Source of the DNA: Anammoximicrobium sp032229885
GTDB taxonomy: Bacteria > Planctomycetota > Planctomycetia > Pirellulales > Pirellulaceae
Assembly: GCA_032229885.1 (NCBI GenBank)
Contig: JAVYAJ010000004.1
Coordinates: 1 to 18,924, forward strand
Direction: 5' to 3'
DNA: 18,924 bases
Below, piece by piece: positions 1 through 7,518 of the stretch. The translations under genes were made by a program, and so were the position numbers. Numbering within the stretch: the first letter of the stretch is position 1; every line of letters starts with the position of its first letter. Under the pieces are notes generated by a model. The model had not been told where the DNA came from, did no database searches, and saw nothing but the letters and a program-made list of their open reading frames with translations.

Positions 1-10
1 AGCTCTGTGT

Positions 11-102
11 CCTCTGCGTCTCTGCGTTTCATCGACGTCCTTGCGCGGGCGAACTGGCCGGGCTACAGGAAAATACGTTTTGGAAACGCAGAGACGCAGA
101 GG
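11..102. repeat. 20-nt perfect inverted repeat at the left edge
   Basis: Positions 11-30 (starting CCTCTGCGTC) and 83-102 (ending GACGCAGAGG) are exact reverse complements, separated by 52 nt. The CTCTGCGTCTCTGCG core is a low-complexity motif that, from general knowledge, recurs between genes in many environmental bacterial genomes. The following stretch (about 140-190, including 'gggcacggatag') resembles another such intergenic motif. The small ORF across 7-222 consists largely of this repeat and is not believed to be a gene. Nothing else gene-like is seen up to about 350. Confidence 0.7.
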
Positions 103-357
103 ATGCTGAGATCTCGGTGCCCCGTCGTGGCCGGGAGAGACGTGACAGGCGAATCACGGCGGATGGGCACGGATAGCGGGGATGAAGAACAACAGTTAGA
201 CGCGATGTCTTTATTCGTGTGATTCATGGTCTTCCTCAAGGTTCTCGGCCCTTGTTTGGTTGCGGCTGCGGGCCGCGCTAGGTGGAATTGGCGCCGAAAT
301 CATCCCCTCACCGCACCAAGGCTGTAGCATCTTTATGTACTGAACTGAATGCCTTGG

Positions 358-894
358 GCACGACATTTACCAGGACGTGTCTCCGCCTTAAGTTGGCCAG
401 CCGATCCCATGAACCGCTCACAACGCCATAGCCGTATGTCCGGAGATCTGAGTTTGCTCGCCGACCACCCACCCTTGTTCGCAGTGGGCCGCGCGGACAA
501 GCTAGGGGCGCACCTCGATCATCTGCCACTGTCGAGCCACCAGTGGCGACCGGACGTTCCACTCGAACTATCGCAAGTTTTCGGTGTGCTGCTGGCTAAG
601 TGGCTGCAGTGTCGGCCCGCAGAGCCGCAACAGGTCGTCGACGCGCTGCAGGTCTGGGCTCGCGGGGCCGACGTGGCTGCGCTGGCGCGGCGGGGCGTCG
701 GCGAGGAACGGTCGGCGGAACAGGATGGTCCGCGGTCCACTGGGGTGGCACTCGCCGCATCGACAAACGAAGCATCGCTTGCGAGCGCGAGCCATTGGGC
801 GCGTCGGCATCGCCACGGGCTGATCATCGGCGTCCTGCTCGCCCTGGTCGGGCTGGGCCTTTGTATCCTTTGGCTTTTCTTGACAACAAAATGA
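358..894 (+). pseudogene. C-terminal remnant of a planctomycete Ser/Thr protein kinase, with a membrane segment
   Basis: The reading frame that starts formally at 349 contains a stretch reading F-A-V-G-R-A-D-K-L-G-A-H-L, then RPDVPLELSQVFGVLLAK, then RPAEPQQVVDAL and ARGADVAAL. This matches the end of the kinase domain (subdomains X-XI) in planctomycete membrane kinases, where a 'DKL.AH', 'RPDVP..L', 'LLAK....RP..P.EVV.AL' and 'GADLAAL' series is usual. It is followed by a basic stretch (WARRHRHG) and one hydrophobic helix (about residues 156-178, IIGVLLALVGLGLCILWLF), then a stop. The ATP-binding loop, the catalytic HRD motif and the DFG motif are absent, and the N-terminal 60 residues are not kinase-like. 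Just upstream, another frame reads ALGTTF near 350-370, which could be the frameshifted preceding part of the domain. I read this as a decayed gene end that cannot be active as a kinase. A small membrane protein using this frame cannot be excluded. Confidence 0.6.
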
Positions 895-1138
895 GACAGT
901 GAGGCTCTCGAGCCGTCACCAGATGCGCGTTCGACGATGCTGCGCCTTTCGCTCGAGGGACGTTGGTCGGCGGTCGTCGTCGAGCCACCGATCACGGGCT
1001 GTGTGTGGCCGGATGCGCGCCGTCGGGATGCGCTGGCAGGTACAGGCGTCCGCGGACCACGCCGCCCATACGGGCGAGGCGAGCGCCGTGGGGTCGCTGG
1101 TATTTCGATCGTCGGCAAGCGGAGCGAGCCCGCGGCGC

Positions 1139-1285
1139 ATGGACGCAGACACGTTGGATGCCTGGCCGACGGTCTCATGCGGTGATTTTCCATTGCTGGA
1201 ACCGCTGAGCCGAGGCGGCGCTGGGATCGTTCACAAAGCGTTCCAGGCGAGCCTGAAGCGGCTGGTGGCGTTGAAGAGGCCCGGA
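1139..1285 (+). pseudogene. N-terminal remnant of a second Ser/Thr protein kinase
   Basis: From the ATG at 1139 the frame reads MDADTLDAW, then GDFPLLEPLSRGGAGIVHKA, then FQASLKRLVALKRPG. This is the glycine-rich nucleotide loop (G-x-x-x-V/I-x-K-A) followed by the VALK strand that carries the invariant lysine, as in bacterial Hanks-type kinases (typical form 'LLE.LGRGGMGVVYKARQ.SLNRLVALK'). After about 1285 the similarity ends and the frame continues as arginine-rich sequence without the alpha-C glutamate, HRD or DFG motifs. The fragment lies downstream of, and on the same strand as, the C-terminal kinase remnant. The two are therefore in the wrong order for one gene and probably derive from two paralogues or from a rearrangement. 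Confidence 0.6.
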
Positions 1286-1841
1286 CCGGCGGCACTGTCA
1301 TTGTTGCCTCGGTCCCCGCGACTGCGTTGGCCGCCCCATAAATCTGCAATTTTCGATGGGCCAACCCGTGGCGTCGCCTCTGCCCAATTGGGGGCGCTCG
1401 TGGAGAGACGCGCGCTGTCGTGCCCATCTTCTGCGGGCGCGGCCATGACGGGGCGCGCCCTCCGTCGTTGCGTGCGATTCTCTCGAGATACGCGTTCTAG
1501 CCGGATAACCCGGTCGGGCGTCAAGGCCCAATCTCGATGAAGCTGTGATCGTCAGGACGCAGCAAATCGTGTGCTCGGGCGAGCGTCGTAACCCGAAAAT
1601 TATGATTGGACAGCGCACTAGACACGATTCCTCGTAATGGGTGGCGACCTCTGATTTGTGGCGCGAGCGCCGGAGCCACAACCGGCAGTTCCACCTGCCC
1701 TCCGACGCGTTCTGCGCATGATCCATCGCGCGGTTTACAGGGCATGCCACCGGATGGCTGGACTCGATATCAGATCACGGCCGCGCCGGATATCCGGTTC
1801 GCCGGATCCCTGCAACGCTGGAACTCGCGTTTGCCACAACT
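1286..1841. other. Non-coding stretch, no gene supported
   Basis: Overlapping short reading frames occur on both strands, but none shows a ribosome-binding site, a recognisable motif or a plausible composition. I found no tRNA-like or rRNA-like sequence by eye. It lies between the kinase remnants and the CRISPR-like repeats and is probably decayed sequence. Confidence 0.5.
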
Positions 1842-1950
1842 ATTGCAGCGCCCGCGATGAGAGATTACATTGCAAATGTCATAGGGCGGAGCAGTGGTGT
1901 TACGGTCATAATGGATTGCAGCGCCCGCGATGAGAGATTACATTGCAAAT
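1842..1950. CRISPR. Two-repeat CRISPR-like unit (36-nt repeats, 37-nt spacer), orphan
   Basis: Two identical 36-nt direct repeats lie at 1842-1877 and 1915-1950, both starting ATTGCAGCGCCCGCG and ending TTACATTGCAAAT. Identity stops exactly at both ends. The 37-nt unique sequence between them (1878-1914) would be the only spacer. Repeat and spacer lengths fit CRISPR arrays well. The repeat ends are partly inverted copies (ATTGCA / TGCAAAT), as in several class 2 repeats such as type II-C and Cas12f arrays (GTTGCAG...TGCAAC). No third copy is found 73 nt upstream or downstream, and no cas gene or anti-repeat was seen in the window. The subtype and direction of transcription are undetermined. 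A simple duplication of a 73-nt segment with later divergence is the main alternative, but it would not naturally give exactly identical 36-mers around a wholly different spacer. Confidence 0.55.
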
Positions 1951-1981
1951 CGAGTCGCGTGGGGCGCGCACCGACTCGATT
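1948..1981. repeat. 10-bp stem hairpin abutting the second CRISPR-like repeat
   Basis: AATCGAGTCG (1948-1957) and CGACTCGATT (1972-1981) are exact reverse complements around a 14-nt GC-rich loop. The left arm starts in the last three bases of the second 36-nt repeat. No T-tract follows on the plus strand. It could be a terminator-like or processing structure, or chance. Confidence 0.5.
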
Positions 1982-2128
1982 GATCGATTTCGGGCGATCT
2001 GTCTGTCCCCTATCGACTGGCGGTGGCATATACGCGTCACCACGATTTCCTATCTTGGCTGTTGATTCGATACGTTCCGTCGGCTACTTCTACTTTCTCT
2101 ATTTCCATCATGGCTGGGAGATAAGGCA

Positions 2129-3106
2129 ATGCACGATTCTTCCAAAAGGCTTTCCGGCTTTACGTTGGTCGAGTTATTGGTGGTGATCGCGATCATCGGC
2201 ATCCTGGTCGCGTTGTTGCTGCCGGCGATCCAGGCCGCGCGCGAGGCGGCCCGCCGCACCCAATGCGCGAACCGACTCAAGCAACTGTCCCTCGGACTGC
2301 ACAACTATCATGACACTCACGGGAAATTCCCGGCTGGCCAGATCACCAATCCGCCGGGTCCACGGCGATCGAAGGGCGGCGCCAGCGATCCGTCCTGCAC
2401 CGACGGCGGGGTCAACGATGCACCGTGGACCCTGTTGTTGTTGCCTTTCATCGAGCAATCGGCCATCTACGAAGGCTTGGAGTTCCGCACCAATTCGCTG
2501 CGCGGATTGACGCAGTCGGGCACCGTCGCCAATCGAGCGTTGCAGGAGCAGCGCAATCTGGCCTTCGAGTGCCCCTCGGACCCCAATTCCCGGTCGCCCA
2601 ACCAGAACATCAACTATCTTGGAGTCCAGGGTGGCGGGGATTACGCGACGATCCGAGCCCAGGGAAAGGCGTGTCGGGCCTACGGGACGCGGTCGTATTA
2701 CTTTAACGGGACGTTCTACGGGAACTCAGAGGTGTCGTTCAAGGACATCATCGACGGCGCCTCCAATACGTTCATCTTGGGCGAATCCCGTTATGTCACG
2801 CTCCGGACCGAGACGGGCACGACGGGCTACACGTATTGGATGGGTTGGTCGTTTGGCTCGTGGGGTGACGCCCCGGGTTTGGTGAGCGCGACCTTCTATC
2901 CCATCAATGGTTCGACGTTCCTTCCGGGGACTGTATATAACCTGCATGTCGCCACGATGTATTTCGGCAGTTGGCACCCCGGCGGATGCCACTTCGCTAC
3001 CGGCGATGGCGCAGTCCATTTTATCGACGAATCGATCGGGCTCAGTCTGTACCAGTCGTTGGGAACCATTGCCGACGGCCTGCCAGCCGAGGGATTTCAC
3101 CGATGA
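2129..3106 (+). CDS. DUF1559 domain protein with type II/IV prepilin-like N-terminus
   Basis: This 325-aa protein begins with a prepilin peptidase signal. After SKRLSG comes FTLVELLVVIAIIGILVAL, with cleavage expected between Gly10 and Phe11 and the conserved Glu15 at mature position 5, followed by LLPAIQAAREAARR. This is the hallmark of the large planctomycete DUF1559 family (also called SBP_bac_10 or 'general secretion pathway protein G-like'). The C-terminal end, SWHPGGCHFATGDGAVHFI followed by DESIG (about residues 280-305), is the family's second conserved block. Length is typical (300-350 aa). The start at 2129 is supported by a purine-rich GGGAGATAAGG just upstream, and the ATG at 2109 is followed by a stop in its frame. 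The function is not established; an envelope-associated pseudopilin or structural protein is likely. Its stop overlaps the start of the downstream lipoprotein gene (ATGA at 3103-3106), so the two are translationally coupled. Confidence 0.93.
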   Translation: MHDSSKRLSGFTLVELLVVIAIIGILVALLLPAIQAAREAARRTQCANRLKQLSLGLHNYHDTHGKFPAGQITNPPGPRRSKGGASDPSCTDGGVNDAPWTLLLLPFIEQSAIYEGLEFRTNSLRGLTQSGTVANRALQEQRNLAFECPSDPNSRSPNQNINYLGVQGGGDYATIRAQGKACRAYGTRSYYFNGTFYGNSEVSFKDIIDGASNTFILGESRYVTLRTETGTTGYTYWMGWSFGSWGDAPGLVSATFYPINGSTFLPGTVYNLHVATMYFGSWHPGGCHFATGDGAVHFIDESIGLSLYQSLGTIADGLPAEGFHR

Positions 3107-3522
3107 GCACGAAACGGGCGAGTGTCAGAACATGGTTTGTGCGCTGGAGCCCGTTGGCGGTTCTGCTGACGGCCTGGATCGGATGTTCATCCCAACAAGG
3201 GGGCGTCAAGCGGTTTGACATGTCGGGCAAGGTCGTCTACGGCGGCGCGCCCGTTCCCGCCGGCGAGATCGTTTTCCTGCCCGATGGCGAACAGGGCAAC
3301 CAAGGTCCAGGAGGAGTCGCAGAGATCAAGGATGGGGCTTACCGGACGGTTCGAGGAAAAGGACCGACGGCAGGGCCCCACATCGCGGTGCTCACGGGGT
3401 ATGATCAAGGCGACCCGACGGTGCCGGGCGGTTCGCCGCCGATCTTGTTCACCGAAGTCCGCGTCAAGGTGGACGTTTTGGCCGACAAGCCGACGTTGGA
3501 TTTCGATCTGCCGCGACAATGA
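3103..3522 (+). CDS. Small secreted lipoprotein, carboxypeptidase-regulatory-like (transthyretin-fold) type
   Basis: This 139-aa protein has a basic N-terminus, a hydrophobic stretch SPLAVLLTAWIG and Cys28, followed by SSQQGG. It looks like a lipoprotein signal, although the -3 residue is Trp instead of the usual Leu/Val/Ile. The mature part reads FDMSGKVVYGGAPVPAGEIV, then FLPDGEQGN, and later VRVKVDVLADKPTLDFDLP. This is the 'V.GKV.YDGKPVPAGTI.F.PD' pattern of small planctomycete lipoproteins that usually follow DUF1559 genes. The start ATG lies in the stop of the preceding gene (ATGA overlap). A longer frame opens upstream at 2971 but lies inside the DUF1559 gene and would bury the signal peptide. 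The role is unknown, but the constant pairing suggests that the two products act together at the cell envelope. Confidence 0.85.
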   Translation: MSTKRASVRTWFVRWSPLAVLLTAWIGCSSQQGGVKRFDMSGKVVYGGAPVPAGEIVFLPDGEQGNQGPGGVAEIKDGAYRTVRGKGPTAGPHIAVLTGYDQGDPTVPGGSPPILFTEVRVKVDVLADKPTLDFDLPRQ

Positions 3523-3624
3523 CTTCGGCGGCTTGCGCGATGGCTTTCGCGGTTCGGCGGCAGTGCACGGGACGCGCTGGAGGGACGCGTTCTGTCGCGC
3601 GTCCGCGGTGGGCGGCCCGTCATC

Positions 3625-3662
3625 TGTCCGCGGACACGGCCACGACGGAGCGTGGCGCTCCG
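3625..3662. terminator. Palindrome and hairpin between convergent genes, possible bidirectional terminator
   Basis: TGTCCGCGGACA at 3625-3636 is a perfect 12-bp palindrome. CGGAGCG (3646-3652) and CGCTCCG (3656-3662) form a 7-bp stem with a TGG loop. They lie between the lipoprotein gene (+, ends 3522) and the oxidoreductase gene (-, ends 3814), where a terminator is expected. Neither is followed by a T-tract on either strand, so intrinsic termination is not assured. The rest of 3523-3813 shows no gene. Confidence 0.35.
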
Positions 3663-3813
3663 CTATTGCGCCGACCCTCCACTATTGCCGTGGCCTGGCG
3701 CCCTTGCGTGCGCTGTCATTGTCTCGTGACCTGTCCTTATTTCGTAGACCGCACTGACGGAACACCGCGTAATGGCAAGCGAGTCGAATGGAGTGGGACG
3801 ACTCGTTCCGGTG

Positions 3814-5196
3814 CTACGCGTCCGGTAGTCTCCAGTCGTCGCGGTACGGGCGGGACTCGAGCATCACGTTGGCGGCGGCATCGGCGGGGAAACGCTCGAC
3901 GCTGGGATCCCACGTCAGTTTGCGGCCCAGTTTGACGGCGATCAGCGCCAATTGGCACAAGGTGTCGGAACGAACGGCCGTTTCGATGTCGCAGATCGCG
4001 CGTCTGCCACCGCGGATTGCGTCCACGAAATTGCGCGTGTGCTGGACGCTGACGGGCAACTTGATCGGCATTGCGCCGGGCTTGTTCTGTGGGTCGCGGA
4101 GCAGGTTCTGGTCGCTGGCCTCGATCGAGCCGCGGGCGACGTGGACCCACGCCGATTGCCCCCGCAGGCGCACGCCGTGGGTGAACCCGGGCGTACCGTC
4201 GCTGACGAATTCCACCGGAGCGGCCCGCGGATACTCGAACCGCACCCGCCAGCTCAGGATCGCGTCCAGGCTGCCCGAACGCGGGAATTGGCCGCTGCCC
4301 TCGACCGCACTGGGCCCCGTGTCGTCTGCGCCGTTGGCCCACTGGGCGATGTCCAGATGGTGGATCCCCCAGCACGAGATCATGCCCAGCGAAAAGTTCG
4401 TCATGTTCTCGTGCGTGTCGCGTTGCAGTTTGGCTTCGTGGAACGGCGTCTGGGGCGCGGGACCCATCCACCGGTCCCAATCCACATAATCCGGCAGCGG
4501 TTGTTCGGCCAGCACCGGCCCTTGCCGGCCGCCGGGCACCGAAACGTGGATCTCGCGCAGCTCGCCCAATCGCCCGTTGAGCGCCAGCTCGCAGGCCCAG
4601 CGGAATCTCATGTCCGATCGCTGTTGGGCGCCGAACTGGAATACGACGCCGTGGCGCTGCGTCGCCTGTCGCACGCGACGAGCTTCGTCCAGCGACATGC
4701 CCATCGGTTTCTCGTGGTAGAGGTGTTTGCCTGCGCCGATGGCGTCCAACGCGGCCAGCGCGTGCCAATGCACGGGCAAGGCCATCAAGACCGCGTCGAT
4801 GCCGGGGTCGGCGTGCAGCTCGCGAAAACCGGTGAAGACGGCGACGTCGGGGCTGCCGTACCGTTGGGCGATGATCTGCCGCGCCGCGTCCAAATGGCGC
4901 TGATTGACATCGCAGATCGCCCGGACGCGCACGTCGTCGTGCCCCAGGAAATCGCGCATGTCGTGCTGGCCTTGCGAGCCCACGCCCAGCACGCCCAGCG
5001 TGATCTTGTCCGATGGGGGCGTTCGGCCCTTCGTCGCCCACGCTCGGGCAGATGCGAACCACGGCGCCACGCCCGCGGCCAGCATCATCCGCAGAAGTCC
5101 GCGGCGAGTTGGTTTGAGACGCGGCGAAGACAACGCGGTTCGTGACGGTTGCTTTGGCATTTCGGCCGATGTTTCAGGCGGGATCTGAGTCGGCAT
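3814..5196 (-). CDS. Tat-exported Gfo/Idh/MocA family oxidoreductase
   Basis: This 460-aa protein is probably an NAD(P)-dependent sugar or polyol dehydrogenase acting outside the cytoplasm. A twin-arginine signal is present: TRRGLLRMMLAAG (Arg31-Arg32), then a hydrophobic region and ASARAWA. The Rossmann nucleotide-binding motif GVLGVGSQG follows at residues 68-76 and an acidic strand end (AICD) near 93-96. The family's EKP motif (HEKPMGMSLDEA) has its lysine at about 163. The C-terminal GFO/IDH/MocA domain contains CWGIHHLDIAQW (about 275-286), the substrate-pocket histidine block. Length is normal for planctomycete exported members. The start at 5196 has GGAG 8 nt upstream; a second Met at residue 13 is possible. 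The gene lies 54 nt downstream of the glycosidase-like gene on the same strand, probably in one operon, which suggests it acts on sugars released from glycans. The substrate is unknown. Confidence 0.92.
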   Translation of the reverse strand: MPTQIPPETSAEMPKQPSRTALSSPRLKPTRRGLLRMMLAAGVAPWFASARAWATKGRTPPSDKITLGVLGVGSQGQHDMRDFLGHDDVRVRAICDVNQRHLDAARQIIAQRYGSPDVAVFTGFRELHADPGIDAVLMALPVHWHALAALDAIGAGKHLYHEKPMGMSLDEARRVRQATQRHGVVFQFGAQQRSDMRFRWACELALNGRLGELREIHVSVPGGRQGPVLAEQPLPDYVDWDRWMGPAPQTPFHEAKLQRDTHENMTNFSLGMISCWGIHHLDIAQWANGADDTGPSAVEGSGQFPRSGSLDAILSWRVRFEYPRAAPVEFVSDGTPGFTHGVRLRGQSAWVHVARGSIEASDQNLLRDPQNKPGAMPIKLPVSVQHTRNFVDAIRGGRRAICDIETAVRSDTLCQLALIAVKLGRKLTWDPSVERFPADAAANVMLESRPYRDDWRLPDA

Positions 5197-5250
5197 CGTG
5201 AGTTCTCCGTTGGATGGACGAATCGCAGCGGTTGTGTTCGCTGCGCCGCG

Positions 5251-7518
5251 TCAGTACTCCAGACGCAGCGTCAGCGGCTGGCGCGCGTCGCGCACTCGGA
5301 CCGAGTCCGCGTCGAACGTGTCCAGCGGCTGGCCGTTGGCCAGAACGCGGCGGATGGGTTGGCCCTCGGGGTGGCGTACGAACACTTGAATCTCTCGCGG
5401 CGGATTGCGGACGGGCGGGGACAGGGCGACGGTGATCTGGCCCCCCTCGGCCGCCGACTCGACCGTGTAGCTCACCGGGCCGAACATCGTCGGCGCGCCT
5501 TGCACATCGACCCGTTGCCCAGGCTTCAGCCAGTGGCGGGGCGCGGCCTGTGCCAGGACCAGACGCTCGCCGTCTTCGCGCACCAGCATCATCCGCAGGA
5601 GTTTCAATTGGTGGGCGCCCGAGCGAAGATGGGGCAGCGTCAGCACGTTGTTGCCCGACTCGATCCGCGTACACTCGACGCCGCTGTATGTGGTCCGCGA
5701 CATGCCGTAAGCCAGCGAGCCGTACAGTCCCAGGATCGCTTTCCTGGGTTCGTTCCGTTTGAGCATCTCCAGCCAGTAGCCATAGGTGAAGCCGTGATCG
5801 ATATAGTCGAAAAACGTGCATACGCCGGCGCACAGCCCGCCGCGCTGTTCCAGGGCGCTGGTCAGCAGAGCTGCGTGGGGGTCGTCGGCCGCGAGGAACT
5901 CGGTGTCGAGGATCAAGCTGGCGAACAGGCTATAGTAGCCCGTCGCGCCGTAGTTGGCCCGGGCGAGCCAGGCTCGCGACGCGGGCAAGATCGGCAGCAG
6001 CCGCTGGCCGTCGCGTTCGAACATCGAGCGTCGCAGGGCGGCCTCGATGTCCTGACGATAGGCCGCGGCCTCGGCGGCCACTCGCTGCGACTGATCTGCG
6101 CGCCCCACGACGCGCAGACTGCGGGCGGCGGCCTCGAGGCCCACGCATAACGCCGTGTCGGAGAGAAAGCTGAAATCCGGCTCGGGATAGTCGCCGCTGG
6201 GCTGATATTTGATCATCCCATAGTTGGGCGAGCCCGACGTTTGTCCTTCCTTTTCCTTCGCGCGGCGGGCGATCGCCCAGTTGGCCATCCGCTCGATCGT
6301 GTCGGCCGCTCGTTCCAGCCACGCCCTGTCCTGCGTATAGCGATAATGGTCCTCAAGGGCCACCAGCAGCGTGCCCGAATCCGACAGGCCAAACGCCGTC
6401 TTCAGTTCGCCGTCGGGTCGGACCAGGGTGCGGATCGAATCCAGGCACTTGCCCGCTTCGTCGGGATAGCCCCACATGTCCAACGCTCGACAGGCCTGGA
6501 TCGCCGCGATCCCCCACACCAATTCGTAAAAGCCCGAACCGTCGTGCGGAAAATACAGCTCGCCCTCCTTGTCGATGTTCGTGAACACGTAGGCCAGCCA
6601 GACGCGGTGGGCGTCGTTCACTCGCGACTCGGGCACGCGGACCGTCGCGGCGCGTGCCAGCCGCTGGCGCCAGGTTGCGGCTGCCTCGCCGAGCCGCCGG
6701 TCGAAGTCGGTCGGTTCAACCGGTTCGACGCCCTCGAAGCCGCCGCAGAACGGCAGCCGGGCGCTGCGGGCGCGTTTCTCGAACTCGGGCGATTCCTCGG
6801 TGATCTCGGCGTCGGGCAGGCAACCGTCGCGAGGGATGCGCAGACACAACCGCCGCGTATCGCCGGGGGCGAGGTCGAATTTCCAAGCGCCCAACGCCAC
6901 TTTCCGCGGCTTGATGCCGCATAACGCTTCCTGGGCCACCTCGAGTTGGATCGCGGCGTCGGTGGGATTTTTCATCTCCAGGCCCACATGGGCCCACAGG
7001 CGGCCATCGGGGTCCATGCCCTCGGACCAGGCGAACAGCGTCTGGCGGAACTCGACCCCCTGGAACGAATACGGCACGCTGACGATCGGCAGGTAGCCAT
7101 CGGCCAGCCGCTTGGCGTCCGGCGGATTGCCCTGGGCGTAGCGAACCTTGGTCGCCGCGGGGCCGAGCACGAAGTAGATCGTCGCGCCGTTTTCGCGAGC
7201 TGGCCACGAGTAGGCCTCGCCGCCGCCCACTTTGTTCGGCGGATAGTTGTTCAGCACGACCTCGCCCCCGGCCGTGACCACGAACTCGCGTGCGCTCTCG
7301 AGCACGCCCAACGCCTCGCGAGGATAACGCAGCATCGGATAATGGCCGGCCACCGATTCGAAGGTCGGATCGCCGGGCGCTGCCAATTCGATCTGAGCCA
7401 CCGGGTCGGGGCCGCGATGCATTCTCTCCGGCAGAATATTCCAGGGTTGGGCCAGCGACCAACCACCCAACCAGATCCAAACGCCCAACGCGACCAGTGG
7501 TCCGATTCGTGTGCGCAT
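5251..7518 (-). CDS. Secreted six-hairpin glycosidase-like protein
   Basis: This 755-aa protein has a Sec signal peptide: MRTRIG, a hydrophobic core and a likely cleavage at SLA|QP, residues 23/24. The start at 7518 has GGAGAAG 6 nt upstream; the frame is open further upstream but that part is arginine-rich and not protein-like. Residues about 50-290 look like a beta-rich supersandwich. Residues about 300-640 are helical with repeated aromatic/acidic motifs (YFPHDGSGFYELVWGIAAIQ, ALDMWGYPDEAGKCLDSI, FTYGYWLEML), as expected of an (alpha/alpha)6 barrel. The last 100 residues (TVESAAEGGQITVALSP to the end) look like a small beta domain such as those that close clan GH-L type enzymes. I cannot assign a glycoside hydrolase family number or confirm the catalytic acids. 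It is probably co-transcribed with the oxidoreductase gene downstream and is divergent from the DUF6067-like gene. A lyase or phosphorylase with the same fold is an alternative. Confidence 0.75.
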   Translation of the reverse strand: MRTRIGPLVALGVWIWLGGWSLAQPWNILPERMHRGPDPVAQIELAAPGDPTFESVAGHYPMLRYPREALGVLESAREFVVTAGGEVVLNNYPPNKVGGGEAYSWPARENGATIYFVLGPAATKVRYAQGNPPDAKRLADGYLPIVSVPYSFQGVEFRQTLFAWSEGMDPDGRLWAHVGLEMKNPTDAAIQLEVAQEALCGIKPRKVALGAWKFDLAPGDTRRLCLRIPRDGCLPDAEITEESPEFEKRARSARLPFCGGFEGVEPVEPTDFDRRLGEAAATWRQRLARAATVRVPESRVNDAHRVWLAYVFTNIDKEGELYFPHDGSGFYELVWGIAAIQACRALDMWGYPDEAGKCLDSIRTLVRPDGELKTAFGLSDSGTLLVALEDHYRYTQDRAWLERAADTIERMANWAIARRAKEKEGQTSGSPNYGMIKYQPSGDYPEPDFSFLSDTALCVGLEAAARSLRVVGRADQSQRVAAEAAAYRQDIEAALRRSMFERDGQRLLPILPASRAWLARANYGATGYYSLFASLILDTEFLAADDPHAALLTSALEQRGGLCAGVCTFFDYIDHGFTYGYWLEMLKRNEPRKAILGLYGSLAYGMSRTTYSGVECTRIESGNNVLTLPHLRSGAHQLKLLRMMLVREDGERLVLAQAAPRHWLKPGQRVDVQGAPTMFGPVSYTVESAAEGGQITVALSPPVRNPPREIQVFVRHPEGQPIRRVLANGQPLDTFDADSVRVRDARQPLTLRLEY

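Noticed and set aside
899..1540. 213-codon open frame on the plus strand as a real gene
   Set aside because: Only the part at 1139-1285 resembles a protein family (kinase N-terminus). The rest is Arg/Ser-rich and without motif, so it is called a remnant.
1521..1745. 74-codon minus-strand frame ending in LARAHDLLRPDDHSFIEIGP
   Set aside because: The tail looks protein-like but the frame is short and isolated, and I recognise no family. Not enough to call a gene.
1842..1950. Additional CRISPR repeats at the same 73-nt spacing upstream (near 1769) or downstream (near 1988)
   Set aside because: The sequence at those positions shows no resemblance to the 36-nt repeat, so the unit is limited to two copies.
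3952..5145. 397-codon open frame on the plus strand
   Set aside because: It lies antisense to the oxidoreductase gene, which has a Tat signal, Rossmann and EKP motifs. It is rich in Arg, His and Ala with no motif, a GC-content shadow.
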